In this document: positions 1 to 8,591 of the stretch, in pieces
Layout of the letters: the number at the start of each line of letters is the position of its first letter
How positions within the stretch are numbered: position 1 is the first letter of the stretch
Assembly (NCBI RefSeq): GCF_017798205.1
Contig: NZ_CP060010.1
Coordinates: 1,798,001-1,862,000, forward strand
Direction of reading: 5' to 3'
From: Cognatishimia activa
GTDB taxonomy: Bacteria > Pseudomonadota > Alphaproteobacteria > Rhodobacterales > Rhodobacteraceae
DNA length: 64,000 bases
Translations under genes and position numbers: made by a program
The notes under the pieces: generated by a model
Databases searched by the model: none
Told to the model about the DNA's origin: nothing
What the model saw: only the letters and a program-made list of their open reading frames with translations

Positions 1-300
1 TATGTGGACGGAGGCTTTGAGGCCGCCAAAGAGCTGATCCTGCGTCTTTGGGGCGACCGCGTGACGCGTGTCGAAGCGGATGCGCGCGACGCCAAGACCT
101 CTTTGCAGGAATGGGCGCAGGCGCGGGGGCTTCAGCCTCCGAAGTATGAAACGGTTTCCCGCAGCGGACCAGACCACGCGCCGGTCTTTACGATTTCGGC
201 CACGCTGGAGAATGGCGAAAGCGATCAGGCGACAGCAGGATCAAAACGGTTGGCGGAACAGGCCGCTGCCAAAGTGCTTTTGGATCGCCTGACCTCGTGA
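1..300 (+). CDS. rnc: Ribonuclease III, C-terminal part (5' end outside the window)
   Basis: The open frame runs in from the left edge and stops at 298-300, so only about 99 C-terminal residues are present. It begins with [10 protein letters not shown], the end of the catalytic domain of RNase III. A double-stranded RNA-binding domain follows: a [11 protein letters not shown] helix, the [14 protein letters not shown] strands and a C-terminal [18 protein letters not shown] helix. RNase III processes rRNA precursors and structured mRNAs in the cytoplasm. The GTP-binding protein Era starts 73 bases downstream on the same strand, and rnc-era-recO is a common alphaproteobacterial order, which supports the call. 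The catalytic motif lies outside the window. Confidence 0.88.
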   Translation, partial: YVDGGFEAAKELILRLWGDRVTRVEADARDAKTSLQEWAQARGLQPPKYETVSRSGPDHAPVFTISATLENGESDQATAGSKRLAEQAAAKVLLDRLTS

Positions 301-373
301 TGGCAAGGCCATCTGGCACAACCATGAATTCTACGCTAGAAGCACGGCTTCTGAACACGCGAAGGACCGCGAC

Positions 374-1282
374 ATGAGCACACGCGCCGGATTTGTTGCC
401 CTGATTGGCGAACCCAATGCCGGGAAATCGACCCTGACCAACCGCATGGTGGGGGCGAAGGTCTCGATTGTGACCCACAAGGTGCAAACCACACGCGCGC
501 GCATCCGTGGCGTGGCGCTGGAAGGTGAGAGCCAGATCGTCTTTGTCGACACGCCCGGCCTGTTCCGTCCGCGTCGTCGTCTGGACCGCGCCATGGTGGC
601 GGCCGCTTGGGGTGGCGCTGCGGACGCTGATATCATCGTGCTGATGGTCGAGGCCCATCGGGGCATCACCGATGGGGTTGAGACGATCCTTGAAGGGCTG
701 GAAGAGATCGGCCAGGGCCGCCGCGTGGCGCTGGCGATCAACAAGATCGACAAGGTGAAATCCGAAGTGCTGCTGGCGCTGTCCGAAGAATTGAACAAAC
801 GCTACAGCTTTGAGCGGACCTTCATGATTTCGGCCGAAAAGGGGCATGGCGCGAAAGATCTGAAAGAATGGCTGGCCGCGGAATTGCCAGAAGGGCCTTG
901 GCTCTATCCAGAGGACCAGATCGCCGATCTGCCCATGCGCATGATTGCCGCCGAAATGACCCGCGAGAAACTGACCCTGCGCTTGCATCAGGAATTGCCG
1001 TATCAGTTGACTGTCGAGACTGAGGCCTGGGAAGAGCGCAAAGATGGCTCGGCCCGCGTTGACCAGATGATCTATGTTATGCGCGACGGCCATAAGGGCA
1101 TCGTGCTTGGCAAAAAGGGCGAGACGATCAAGGCGGTATCCAAGGCTTCGCGCGAAGAGCTTGAGGAATTTCTCGGCCGTCGTGTGCATCTGTTCTTGCA
1201 GGTCAAAGTCCGTCCGAACTGGCTTGAGGAAAAAGAGCGCTATTCCGAGATGGGACTCGATTTCAAAGACGGCAACGCATGA
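374..1282 (+). CDS. era: GTPase Era
   Basis: A 302-residue protein, the usual length for Era, a cytoplasmic GTPase that binds 16S rRNA and helps mature the 30S subunit. The G1 loop GEPNAGKST is near residue 12, the G3 region DTPGLF near 59 and the G4 motif NKID near 123. The C-terminal KH RNA-binding domain contains GKKGETIKAVSKASREELE around residues 243-262. The ATG at 374 has an AAGGA ribosome site seven bases upstream. The stop overlaps the start of the next gene by four bases (ATGA), so translation is probably coupled. It follows rnc and precedes recO in the same direction. Confidence 0.97.
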   Translation: MSTRAGFVALIGEPNAGKSTLTNRMVGAKVSIVTHKVQTTRARIRGVALEGESQIVFVDTPGLFRPRRRLDRAMVAAAWGGAADADIIVLMVEAHRGITDGVETILEGLEEIGQGRRVALAINKIDKVKSEVLLALSEELNKRYSFERTFMISAEKGHGAKDLKEWLAAELPEGPWLYPEDQIADLPMRMIAAEMTREKLTLRLHQELPYQLTVETEAWEERKDGSARVDQMIYVMRDGHKGIVLGKKGETIKAVSKASREELEEFLGRRVHLFLQVKVRPNWLEEKERYSEMGLDFKDGNA

Positions 1283-1611
1283 CGCGATTAACCGCAGAGT
1301 TCTGGGTGAGCGCCTATCTCAACCGGCTGCGCCTTTACGAGATCCCGGCCTTTGTGGTGACCCATGGTGACGACACGGCTGGGGCGGTTTTGGTCAAACT
1401 GAACACGCTAGACGGCAATGCCAAGGCTTTTCAACGCAGCTTTGATCTTATGAGCGGCGAACGCGCCTGGATGGTTCTGGCCGAGGGTGCCGAGTCTGAT
1501 GTCGACGCGGCATTGGCCAAGCAGCGCAGCTTTGATCCGGATCTTTGGGTGATTGAGGTCGAAGATCGGCAAGGTCGGCACCTTCTCGATGAACCGGGGC
1601 TGGCTGACTGA
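1279..1611 (+). CDS. DUF1491 family protein
   Basis: A 110-residue cytoplasmic protein without signal peptide or membrane segment. It starts MTRLTAEFWVSAYLNRL and contains AGAVLVKLNTLDG and a RSFDPDLWVIEVEDRQGRHL C-terminal stretch, the pattern I associate with DUF1491, a small family found mainly in alphaproteobacteria. No biochemical function is known to me. Its ATG overlaps the era stop codon, and it lies between era and recO, so it is probably co-transcribed with ribosome-maturation and repair genes. Family assignment is from recognised motifs. Confidence 0.8.
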   Translation: MTRLTAEFWVSAYLNRLRLYEIPAFVVTHGDDTAGAVLVKLNTLDGNAKAFQRSFDLMSGERAWMVLAEGAESDVDAALAKQRSFDPDLWVIEVEDRQGRHLLDEPGLAD

Positions 1612-1621
1612 CCGTCGGAAA

Positions 1622-1681
1622 ATGAGTATTTTTGGCCAGATGAAGATCCCGCGTCCTTTCATCTTGCTCTAAATACTCAAA
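1622..1681. repeat. Dispersed palindromic intergenic element, copy 1
   Basis: An imperfect inverted repeat fills the gap between the DUF1491 gene and recO. The left arm begins GAGTATTTTTGGCCAGATGA and the right arm ends TTCATCTTGCTCTAAATACTC. The arms match over GAGTATTT and AGATGAA, separated by about 12 bases. Related sequence occurs at 21299-21352 (both arms), 38428-38450 and 46717-46740 (single arms). All copies sit immediately after stop codons, so a role in 3' end formation or as a small non-autonomous repeat is likely. This is inference. Confidence 0.6.
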
Positions 1682-1732
1682 TCCCACTGCGGCCACTGGC
1701 GCAGGCCTTTGCGTTCTGCGCATATTGACGCC

Positions 1733-2461
1733 ATGGATTGGCGAGATCAGGGCATCATTTTATCTACGCGCAAGCACGGCGAGACCTCGGTGATCCTTGA
1801 GGTCTTTACGCCCATGCACGGTCGTCATGCAGGCGTTGTGCGGGGGGGCGTGAGCCGAAAGATGACTCCGATCCTGCAGCCCGGCGGGCAAGTCGATTTG
1901 CATTGGCGCGCGCGGCTTCAGGAACATATCGGATCGTTTTCCGTGGAACCTTTGCGCAGCCGGGCTGATGCTCTGAGTGACCGATTGGCGCTGGCGGGGC
2001 TTAATGCGGTGACGGCGCTGCTTGGCTTTGCTTTGCCAGAACGCGAGCCCCATGAGGCGCTTTATGCGCGCACCGAGCCTTTGTTGGATCTTTTGGGGCA
2101 GAACGATCTTTGGCCTCTGGCCTATCTGCGTTGGGAAATGGCGCTGCTCGAGGATCTGGGCTACGGGCTGGATCTGGGCAGCTGCGCTGTGACGGGGACA
2201 ACGGAAAACCTGATTTTTATCTCACCCAAGTCGGGGCGCGCCGTGTCCAAACAGGGGGCCGGAGATTGGGCGGATCGGCTTTTGCCCCTTGTACCATGCC
2301 TCAAAGGGCAAGGGGACAGCAGCGATCAGGCCATACTAGAGGCCCTCTATGTCACCGGGTATTTTCTTGAGCACAAGCTGGCCGCCAGCCTCGGCAACCG
2401 CCCACTGCCTGAGGCACGTGCTCGGTTTGTGGATCGGTTCAGCCGCCAGATTGCGCGGTGA
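1733..2461 (+). CDS. recO: DNA repair protein RecO
   Basis: A 242-residue protein of normal RecO length. The N-terminus [18 protein letters not shown] forms the OB-fold, with the family-typical [11 protein letters not shown] and [14 protein letters not shown] strands. The helical part carries [19 protein letters not shown], followed by CAVTG and SPKSGRAVS, where many RecO proteins hold a zinc site; here the zinc cysteines look degenerate. RecO loads RecA on single-stranded DNA in the RecFOR pathway. I chose the ATG at 1733 because the family begins MDWRDQG; an in-frame start at 1709 would add eight unlikely residues. The 3' end overlaps the convergent lipoprotein gene by 23 bases. Confidence 0.95.
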   Translation: MDWRDQGIILSTRKHGETSVILEVFTPMHGRHAGVVRGGVSRKMTPILQPGGQVDLHWRARLQEHIGSFSVEPLRSRADALSDRLALAGLNAVTALLGFALPEREPHEALYARTEPLLDLLGQNDLWPLAYLRWEMALLEDLGYGLDLGSCAVTGTTENLIFISPKSGRAVSKQGAGDWADRLLPLVPCLKGQGDSSDQAILEALYVTGYFLEHKLAASLGNRPLPEARARFVDRFSRQIAR

Positions 2462-2834
2462 AGACCATCTCGCCGCCTTGGTCGTTAGACAAGATCAACA
2501 CGTCGCCTGCGATCTCGACAAGGGTCATGCCATTGAGCGCCGTAAAGAAAATCTGTTCTTGATCCAAATCTGCGCAGGCTGCACGGGTCGCGCGTAAAGC
2601 TGAAAGCGAAAACCATGGGTAGGGCGAGGTTTGCTCTGCCGAGAAGCTGTTACAGGGCGCTTTTCCGCTGACAGAGCCCTCGGCCGGGAACATCATTGTC
2701 GCGCTCGCGGGGTAGGTTGCGCCGTCAACGCTGCGCAGAATCCATGTTTTGTCGGCGGCACCGTAGCCGGTCAAAGTTTCATCTGCCTGGCAGGCTACAA
2801 GGCAAATCGACAACGCTGGAACAAAAAGCTTCAT
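2439..2834 (-). CDS. META (HslJ-like) domain lipoprotein
   Basis: A 131-residue protein with a lipoprotein signal peptide: [15 protein letters not shown], with LVAC as the lipobox and Cys15 as the lipidated residue. The mature part carries a META/HslJ-type fold, with [20 protein letters not shown] and APCNSF strands and a long [19 protein letters not shown] segment. META-domain proteins are periplasmic or outer-membrane lipoproteins linked to heat shock or export in other bacteria; the function here is unknown. The start overlaps the stop of the upstream TetR gene by four bases, so the two are one transcript. The 3' end overlaps recO convergently. Confidence 0.75.
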   Translation of the reverse strand: MKLFVPALSICLVACQADETLTGYGAADKTWILRSVDGATYPASATMMFPAEGSVSGKAPCNSFSAEQTSPYPWFSLSALRATRAACADLDQEQIFFTALNGMTLVEIAGDVLILSNDQGGEMVFTAQSGG

Positions 2835-3388
2835 GCCTCTTCGTATAGGGCAAGAATGAGGTCGACCAAAGTCACAAGACTCTGACCAGAGACCTCGGGC
2901 TGTTGTTTCGCGAGCAGTCCGAGACCCAAGTGGCTTGCATAGATCAGATGAGCCAGTTCGGCATTCGTGAGATCTATCTCGGTAAGCAGGTCTTTGATCA
3001 GTTCCAGGCGCTGTGCGTCGATGCGTTTGATCGTTTCACGAGCCAGTACGCTTTCTTGCGCCCAGGACCGCAGTGCGGCTTCGGTGCCCGGTGTGTTCAA
3101 CCCTGTTCCGGTTTCTGCGTTGATCTCGGTCACAAGGCGCAGCTTGCTGACGGCTTTGGCGTCGAGTTCACGCAAAGCCTGCAGTTTCGCGGTCGCATGG
3201 GTTTCCCAAGCCAGAAGCAGCGCTTCGTGAAAGGTCGGGACGTCTTTGAAGTGCCAGTAAAACGAACCCTTGGTGGTGTCGAGGTCCCGCGCCAAAGTCT
3301 CAGCGCGCAGCATGCTGGGACCTTTTGAGGTCAGCGCCGCAACACCTGCGGCGATCCAGTCCTGTGGAGAGAGACGATTCTTGGCCAT
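2831..3388 (-). CDS. TetR family transcriptional regulator
   Basis: A 185-residue regulator. The N-terminal helix-turn-helix is clear: RAETLARDLDTTKGSFYWHF at about residues 28-47, the canonical TetR recognition helix with the KGSFYWHFKD signature. The C-terminal ligand/dimer domain (about 60-185) is helical and not diagnostic of a ligand. The gene is translationally coupled to the META lipoprotein. A perfect 14-base palindrome lies 39 bases upstream of its start (3427-3440) and could be its own operator. It is in line with mcd, which ends 90 bases upstream, but there is no evidence that it controls mcd. Confidence 0.88.
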   Translation of the reverse strand: MAKNRLSPQDWIAAGVAALTSKGPSMLRAETLARDLDTTKGSFYWHFKDVPTFHEALLLAWETHATAKLQALRELDAKAVSKLRLVTEINAETGTGLNTPGTEAALRSWAQESVLARETIKRIDAQRLELIKDLLTEIDLTNAELAHLIYASHLGLGLLAKQQPEVSGQSLVTLVDLILALYEEA

Positions 3389-3426
3389 GCTTTAGGGATA
3401 AGTGCTCTTTGCACCTGCAGCAAGGC

Positions 3427-3440
3427 TCGTAGTACTACGA
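3427..3440. promoter_or_regulatory. Perfect palindrome, candidate TetR operator
   Basis: TCGTAGTACTACGA is a perfect 14-base palindrome placed 39 bases upstream of the TetR start codon, between the TetR gene and mcd. TetR proteins usually bind palindromes of 14-20 bases next to their own promoter. Assignment to this regulator rests on position only. Confidence 0.4.
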
Positions 3441-3468
3441 CCCGCGCATCAGCGGTGTGATGCGCGGG
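3441..3468 (-). terminator. Strong stem-loop after mcd
   Basis: CCCGCGCATCA pairs perfectly with TGATGCGCGGG around a six-base loop, giving an 11-bp GC-rich stem ten bases beyond the mcd stop codon. No T-run follows on the mcd strand, so it may be a Rho-dependent or mRNA-stabilising hairpin, not a classical intrinsic terminator. Confidence 0.45.
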
Positions 3469-3478
3469 ACTGTGTCTA

Positions 3479-5164
3479 TTATCCCAGCAAACGGCGGGCG
3501 ATCACCTGCGCCTGGATCTCGGCCGCGCCCTCAAAGATATTGAGGATGCGGGCGTCACAAAGGATCCGGCTGATGGTGTATTCCAGCGCAAAACCGTTGC
3601 CGCCGTGGATCTGCAGACCATTGTCCGCGGCAGCCCAAGCCACACGCGCGCCCAGGAGTTTCGCCATGCCCGCTTCTAGGTCGCAGCGGCGGTCGTTGTC
3701 TTTTTCCCAAGCCGAGAAATAAGTCAGCTGGCGCGCGATCATGATTTCCACTGCCATCATCGCCAGTTTGCCGGCAACCCGTGGGAATTCGATCAAAGAT
3801 TTGCCGAATTGTTTGCGGTCGATTGCGTATTGCATCGAGACATCCAGCGCCGATTGCGCCACGCCAACAGCGCGGGCTGCGGTCTGGATGCGCGCGCTCT
3901 CAAAGGTCTGCATGAGCTGCTTAAAGCCCTGACCTTCTTCGCCACCCAAAAGGTTCTCGCCTTTGACCTTAAAGCCATCAAAGCTGAGTTCGTATTCCTT
4001 CATGCCGCGATAGCCGAGAACTTCGATCTCTGTTCCGGTCATGCCTTCGGTTGGGAAGGGGTTTTCGTCGGTGCCAGGCGTTTTCTCGGCGATGAACATT
4101 GAGAGGCCGGTGTGGTTGATGGTGTCAGGCTTGGTGCGCGCCAGAAGGGTCATGATCTGAGTGCGGGCGGCGTGGGTGATCCAGGTTTTGTTACCGGTGA
4201 TCTCCCAATCGTCGCCGTTCTTCACAGCGCGTGTGCGCAGGGAACCGAGGTCGGACCCTGTGTTTGGCTCAGTAAACACAGCGGTTGGCAGCACTTCGCC
4301 GCTGGCCAATTTCGGCAGCCAATGTTGTTTTTGCTCTTCGGTGCCGCCACAAAGGATCAGCTCGCAGGCGATCTCTGGCCGTGTGCCCAGAGACCCCACA
4401 CCGATATAGCCGCGCGAAAGTTCCTCGGTCACAACCGCCATCGAGGCCTTGGACATGCCAAAGCCACCGTATTCCTCGGGCAGGGTCAGGCCAAAGACGC
4501 CCATATCTGCCAGTTCCTGGATGGTTTCCAGCGGGATCAGCTCGTCCTTGAGGTGCCATTCGTGGGCATGGGGCAGGACTTTTTCGACCGTGTAGCGGCG
4601 GAATTGCTCGCGGATCATTTCGAGCTCTTCGTCCAGACCCGAACCGCCGACGGTGAGGTTGGCCGATTGTTCTTGCATCAGCTCAACCAGACGCAGACGC
4701 GCGGCTTGGCTGTTGCCTTGGTCACAGAGCGTCATGACCGCTGGGATCATCAACCCGCGCATTTCGTCCTGTGTCAGACCCATGTCCTGCAGGCGGATGA
4801 TCTCGCCCTGGCTCATGGGGATGCCGCCATAGATCTGCCAGAGGTATTCGCCGAAAGCGATCTGGTGGATCAGCTGTTCAATCTCGCCGAATTTGCCCTC
4901 GGACTGCAGCTTCTCCGCCCAGCCTTGCATTTGTTTGAGCGATTGCGCGTAGGTCGCAAGCCACGCCAGCGCATGGGCGGCGGTCTGGTTTTCCTCGATT
5001 TTGCCGCCAGAGACGCGGCCTTCGACCGTGACCATCCCGCGCAGTTTTTCGGTTGCGGTGTCGACCAATGCATCCACCGGGGCAAGCGCCGCGCCGGTCA
5101 GATCCAGAAGATCAGAAATCAATGCAGATTGGGTCATGTCGAGGTCCTGTCCGTCGTGCGCCAT
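3479..5164 (-). CDS. mcd: (2S)-methylsuccinyl-CoA dehydrogenase (long acyl-CoA dehydrogenase)
   Basis: A 561-residue flavoprotein, about 160 residues longer at the N-terminus than ordinary acyl-CoA dehydrogenases. The extension contains HALAWLATYAQSLKQMQGWA and FGEYLWQIYGGIPMSQGEI, which I recognise as typical of methylsuccinyl-CoA dehydrogenase of the ethylmalonyl-CoA pathway. The catalytic core follows, with LPEEYGGFGMS, FTEPNTGSDLGSLRT (FAD/substrate loop) and the C-terminal QIHGGNGF and IFEGAAEIQ motifs. Mcd oxidises methylsuccinyl-CoA to mesaconyl-CoA and passes electrons to ETF; etfAB lie at about 49-50 kb. An AAAGGA site precedes the ATG at 5164; a second in-frame ATG nine codons in is possible. 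General acyl-CoA dehydrogenase is the fallback call. Confidence 0.85.
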   Translation of the reverse strand: MAHDGQDLDMTQSALISDLLDLTGAALAPVDALVDTATEKLRGMVTVEGRVSGGKIEENQTAAHALAWLATYAQSLKQMQGWAEKLQSEGKFGEIEQLIHQIAFGEYLWQIYGGIPMSQGEIIRLQDMGLTQDEMRGLMIPAVMTLCDQGNSQAARLRLVELMQEQSANLTVGGSGLDEELEMIREQFRRYTVEKVLPHAHEWHLKDELIPLETIQELADMGVFGLTLPEEYGGFGMSKASMAVVTEELSRGYIGVGSLGTRPEIACELILCGGTEEQKQHWLPKLASGEVLPTAVFTEPNTGSDLGSLRTRAVKNGDDWEITGNKTWITHAARTQIMTLLARTKPDTINHTGLSMFIAEKTPGTDENPFPTEGMTGTEIEVLGYRGMKEYELSFDGFKVKGENLLGGEEGQGFKQLMQTFESARIQTAARAVGVAQSALDVSMQYAIDRKQFGKSLIEFPRVAGKLAMMAVEIMIARQLTYFSAWEKDNDRRCDLEAGMAKLLGARVAWAAADNGLQIHGGNGFALEYTISRILCDARILNIFEGAAEIQAQVIARRLLG

Positions 5165-5286
5165 GAATCATATCCTTTGTTATGCTGCAGTGTGACATAT
5201 CTATTATGCATCTGCAGCGCAATTAAAATACGTCAAGAGCATTAAATGAATAAAAATGTTACGCGACGAAATTTTGCACCTTCCCT

Positions 5287-8200
5287 TTAGAGATCGACTT
5301 TCAACACGCCGCCCGGGTCTTTGGCGCGGGATTGGCAGAGGATGATCTGGCTTTCGCGTTGCTTGTTGGAAAGCACGAAATCGCGATGCTCGGCCTCGCC
5401 CTCAAGCAAGCCGCATTTGCAGACGCCGCAGATGCCGTCAGAGCATTTCACATCCACATGAACTCCGTTTTCAGCCAAGACATCTGTGGCGACACGGTCG
5501 GCGGGCACGAGGATCTGACGCCCGTCGTTCAGTTCCAGCGTGAAATCATGGTTTTCATAATCGGGCTGCTCTGGAACGTTGAAATATTCCAGATGCCGCG
5601 CCTCTTCCGGGAACCCTTGGCGCTCGGCCGCTTGCATCACGCCGTCCATGAAGCGATCCGGCCCGCAGGTATAAACGTGCCAGCCGTCCTGATGGTCCTT
5701 CAACACCGCATCCAGATCGGCGCGGGTGCCTTCGTCTGAGAAATGGAAATGGACTTTGTCGGCCCATGGGAACCCTGCGAGATCGTCAAGATATCCGGCC
5801 GAGGCGCGGCTGCTGCAGGAGTAATGCAGCGCGAAATCAGCCCCAAGTGCATGCAGTCGGTGCGCAAAGGCGATCATCGGCGTGATGCCGATGCCGCCGC
5901 CCATGAGGAAGGTTTTGGTGGCGGTTTCGTCCAGCTCAAAGTGGTTGATGGGTTTGCTGACAAAGACGCGGCGGCCTTCGGTAAAGATGCGATGCAGGAA
6001 CTTCGAGCCGCCACGGCCCTCGTCCTCACGCAACACGCCGATTTCATAGGTGCCGCGGTCGGCGGGGTTGCCGGACATTGAATATTGACGCAGGAACTCT
6101 GGCGCGACGACCACATCCAGATGCGCGCCTGCGGTCCATTCGGGCAGGGCACTGCCGTCAAAAGCGGTGAAGACGTACTTGGTGACGTCAGACGTCATCT
6201 TCTCGACCTTGGCGATTTTGGCCATGACGACGGGGCTGTCAGCGTCGATGGAAAAGCGGTGGATGTGGGCGGTTTCGCCCTGGGCGGATTTCGCTTTGTA
6301 GTCCTCCGCGGAAATCATCGCCTCATAGGCTTTGATGCCCGCCTCGCGGTCCATTGGGAACGGGTAGGGATGTGGGTGGGGCGCGAGCATGGCGGGGTAG
6401 ACCGCGAGCGTTTGATCTTCGTATTTCAGGTCCAGATCAGTCTGTAGGTCGCGGCGGTTCACGGGCTCATCCGTCGGATGATACCCTCCGTCTTCGCCGA
6501 GTTTCAGGTCCCACCACCATTTCTTGGTGTCATTCAGACCACCCCGTTTCATGCGGTCATCCAGCTTGGCGAGCATCGGCGCGGCGGAGGGGATATTGGA
6601 GGCAGCCCAGCGGAAAGGGGCCTCGGCAAAGAGGCCTTCGAGATTCCAGGGGCAGGTCTTCATGCAACGTCCGCACATGGCCCCGCCTGGGGTGGTGATG
6701 CGGTAAGTTGCGCATTTCTGGCTGTCGGATTTCCAGATCTCATAGCCGTTGAACATCAGTTTTGGGCCAGCCGTGATCGCGCCAGAGGGGCATTCGCGCG
6801 CGCATTTGTTGCAGTTCTCGCAGAAGTTCTGCAGGCCAAAGTCGATGGGTTTGTCGTGCGTCATTGGCATGTCAGTGGTGACGACGCCGGACTTGAGGCG
6901 CGGGCCGAGATATGGGTTCAGGATGACTTCGCCGATGCGCGAGACTTCTCCGAGGCCTGCGAGCAACAGTAAGGGGGGCTGGAGGACCTCGCCGTCCATC
7001 ACGGTGTGGGCTTTGGCCTGATAGCCGAGGTTGCGGATCTGTTTGGCGATAACGCCGCCCAAAAGTGAAAACCGCAGATAGGCGCGCATCGATTGGGCAA
7101 CGGCGATCCAGTCGTCGCCGGAAGAGCCCTCCATGGTCTCATAGCCCTGGTCGATGATCATCGAGATCGCTTGATCCTGCGTCGGATGGATCTCGGCCCC
7201 TGTGGCGTCGTGGCTGTACCAGGTCCAGTCGGGGCATTCGGAAATGCCGACGGCGTCGACGCCGAGGAAATAGCTGGCGGCCTTGATATTCGCGGCATTG
7301 CGCTGGGCGTCTGTGGGGCGGGAGCCGTCAGGATTGGCGGGGCCGTCTTGTAGCAGAACAAAGGCCCCCAGCGCGCGGCGTTGCGCGATCGAAGGCGCGG
7401 CCTTGCGGGCGTAGTAGCCACCCTTTGCATTGTCCTGCAGTGTTTTGCCCATGTCGCCGAACTGCGCGCGGGCGAACATGTCGGCGCGCTTGGGGACGCG
7501 GGCGACATTGGCGCGGTCGATATAGGTGGTTGGCTCATCGACGCGTTTCAGACGTTCGAATGGATGCGGGCCGTCGGCAAAGTTGCGTTTCTTATATGGG
7601 TCGCCGTTCAGAGCCCCCTTGGCGTGACCTTTGCCCAACCACCAGCCGGGGCCTTGGGTGGACCAATAGGGCTGGGCCTCCATAGGGGCGATGGGCACAT
7701 CGATGGTCAGATCAAGCGCGCAGGTGACCGCTGCGAGGCCGAAATTGCGGCCGATCCAGGGGGCCGCAATGCCGTCCCCGTCGACGTAGCCGAGACCCGC
7801 AGCGACAGCGAGCGTGTTGAGGTCTACGTCCGAGGCAGTGGCGGAATGGGATTTGGCCGAGACGCCAAGAATGCGCAGGTAGTTCCCAATAACACTGGCG
7901 GTTTCATTGGCGCGCAGGGCGGCGCGGTGGTGGAGCGCATCCTTGAGCCAGTCCACGCCCGGTTCCTCGCGGATATCGCGGGGGTTTTCATAGAGGAAAA
8001 CGATGGCGTGCGTATGGGTGTCAATGCTGCTGGGTTTGGCTTCTATACTGTCGCGCAGATCGGCCATGATGGCGTCGATGCCAGCCGCCAGAGTCTTGGT
8101 CTGGCGGGTGCGCAGGTCCTCAGAGAGGCGCGCGACGCCGGGGTTCACGCGGGTCTCGGAAAGATGTGCTTCACTTGGCAGGCGGCAGATCCCCACCATA

Positions 8201-8493
8201 GAAGCGTCGTTGAAATAGCCAAAAGATTTCAAGTGGTTCGCGCGCTCTTCAGGGTCCGTTGGGATACCGCTTTTGGCAGGGTTCACCAAGCCATCACGCA
8301 GGGCGTCAAGCATAGCTTGGTATTCGTCCATCGCGTTTACGATGCTCTCGGGCATGTCAGGGCGCACGAAGGACAGGGGCTTCATCGCGGGGATTTTGGC
8401 GAGGTTCGCGGCCTCGACCCTCGTCAGTTTTTCAAGCGGATAGGGCCCCAGATGGACGGGCCGTTTCTTGTCAGAGAAAAACCGAACCGTCAT
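5287..8493 (-). CDS. Self-sufficient (catabolic-type) reductive dehalogenase fused to a flavin/2Fe-2S reductase
   Basis: A 1068-residue soluble fusion with no Tat signal. Residues about 1-720 form a reductive dehalogenase-like cobalamin domain followed by two 4Fe-4S sites: C558, C561, C564, C568 (CENCNKCARECP) and C594, C607, C610, C614 (ending CGRCMKTCPW). Residues about 750-970 form a ferredoxin-reductase module with the RQYSMSG flavin motif, GGGIGITPM nucleotide motif and YTCGP. The C-terminus is a plant-type 2Fe-2S ferredoxin with C1017, C1022, C1025 and C1053. This matches BhbA/NpRdhA-type aerobic dehalogenases, which remove halogen from halogenated phenols using NAD(P)H. Y426 and K484 or K494 are candidate catalytic residues by analogy. 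Substrate unknown; no adjacent membrane anchor (RdhB). The ATG has an AAGGA site. Confidence 0.85.
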   Translation of the reverse strand: MTVRFFSDKKRPVHLGPYPLEKLTRVEAANLAKIPAMKPLSFVRPDMPESIVNAMDEYQAMLDALRDGLVNPAKSGIPTDPEERANHLKSFGYFNDASMVGICRLPSEAHLSETRVNPGVARLSEDLRTRQTKTLAAGIDAIMADLRDSIEAKPSSIDTHTHAIVFLYENPRDIREEPGVDWLKDALHHRAALRANETASVIGNYLRILGVSAKSHSATASDVDLNTLAVAAGLGYVDGDGIAAPWIGRNFGLAAVTCALDLTIDVPIAPMEAQPYWSTQGPGWWLGKGHAKGALNGDPYKKRNFADGPHPFERLKRVDEPTTYIDRANVARVPKRADMFARAQFGDMGKTLQDNAKGGYYARKAAPSIAQRRALGAFVLLQDGPANPDGSRPTDAQRNAANIKAASYFLGVDAVGISECPDWTWYSHDATGAEIHPTQDQAISMIIDQGYETMEGSSGDDWIAVAQSMRAYLRFSLLGGVIAKQIRNLGYQAKAHTVMDGEVLQPPLLLLAGLGEVSRIGEVILNPYLGPRLKSGVVTTDMPMTHDKPIDFGLQNFCENCNKCARECPSGAITAGPKLMFNGYEIWKSDSQKCATYRITTPGGAMCGRCMKTCPWNLEGLFAEAPFRWAASNIPSAAPMLAKLDDRMKRGGLNDTKKWWWDLKLGEDGGYHPTDEPVNRRDLQTDLDLKYEDQTLAVYPAMLAPHPHPYPFPMDREAGIKAYEAMISAEDYKAKSAQGETAHIHRFSIDADSPVVMAKIAKVEKMTSDVTKYVFTAFDGSALPEWTAGAHLDVVVAPEFLRQYSMSGNPADRGTYEIGVLREDEGRGGSKFLHRIFTEGRRVFVSKPINHFELDETATKTFLMGGGIGITPMIAFAHRLHALGADFALHYSCSSRASAGYLDDLAGFPWADKVHFHFSDEGTRADLDAVLKDHQDGWHVYTCGPDRFMDGVMQAAERQGFPEEARHLEYFNVPEQPDYENHDFTLELNDGRQILVPADRVATDVLAENGVHVDVKCSDGICGVCKCGLLEGEAEHRDFVLSNKQRESQIILCQSRAKDPGGVLKVDL

Positions 8494-8591
8494 GCCGCAT
8501 ATCCTTCTTCACTGGCCGCACGCCATGGTTGCGTCGGCTCCGCTACAAGGAGGACTGTAGTGGAAAATTAACGGTTTAATAGACCCTTTGG

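Noticed and set aside
188-1189. 333-codon minus-strand frame across era
   Set aside because: Shadow of era and rnc; no motifs.
4112-5245. Long plus-strand open frame (377 codons) opposite mcd
   Set aside because: It is antisense to a gene with clear acyl-CoA dehydrogenase motifs and has no domain of its own.
7381-8571. Long plus-strand open frame (396 codons) opposite the reductive dehalogenase
   Set aside because: Antisense to the conserved fusion; a by-product of GC-rich codon use.
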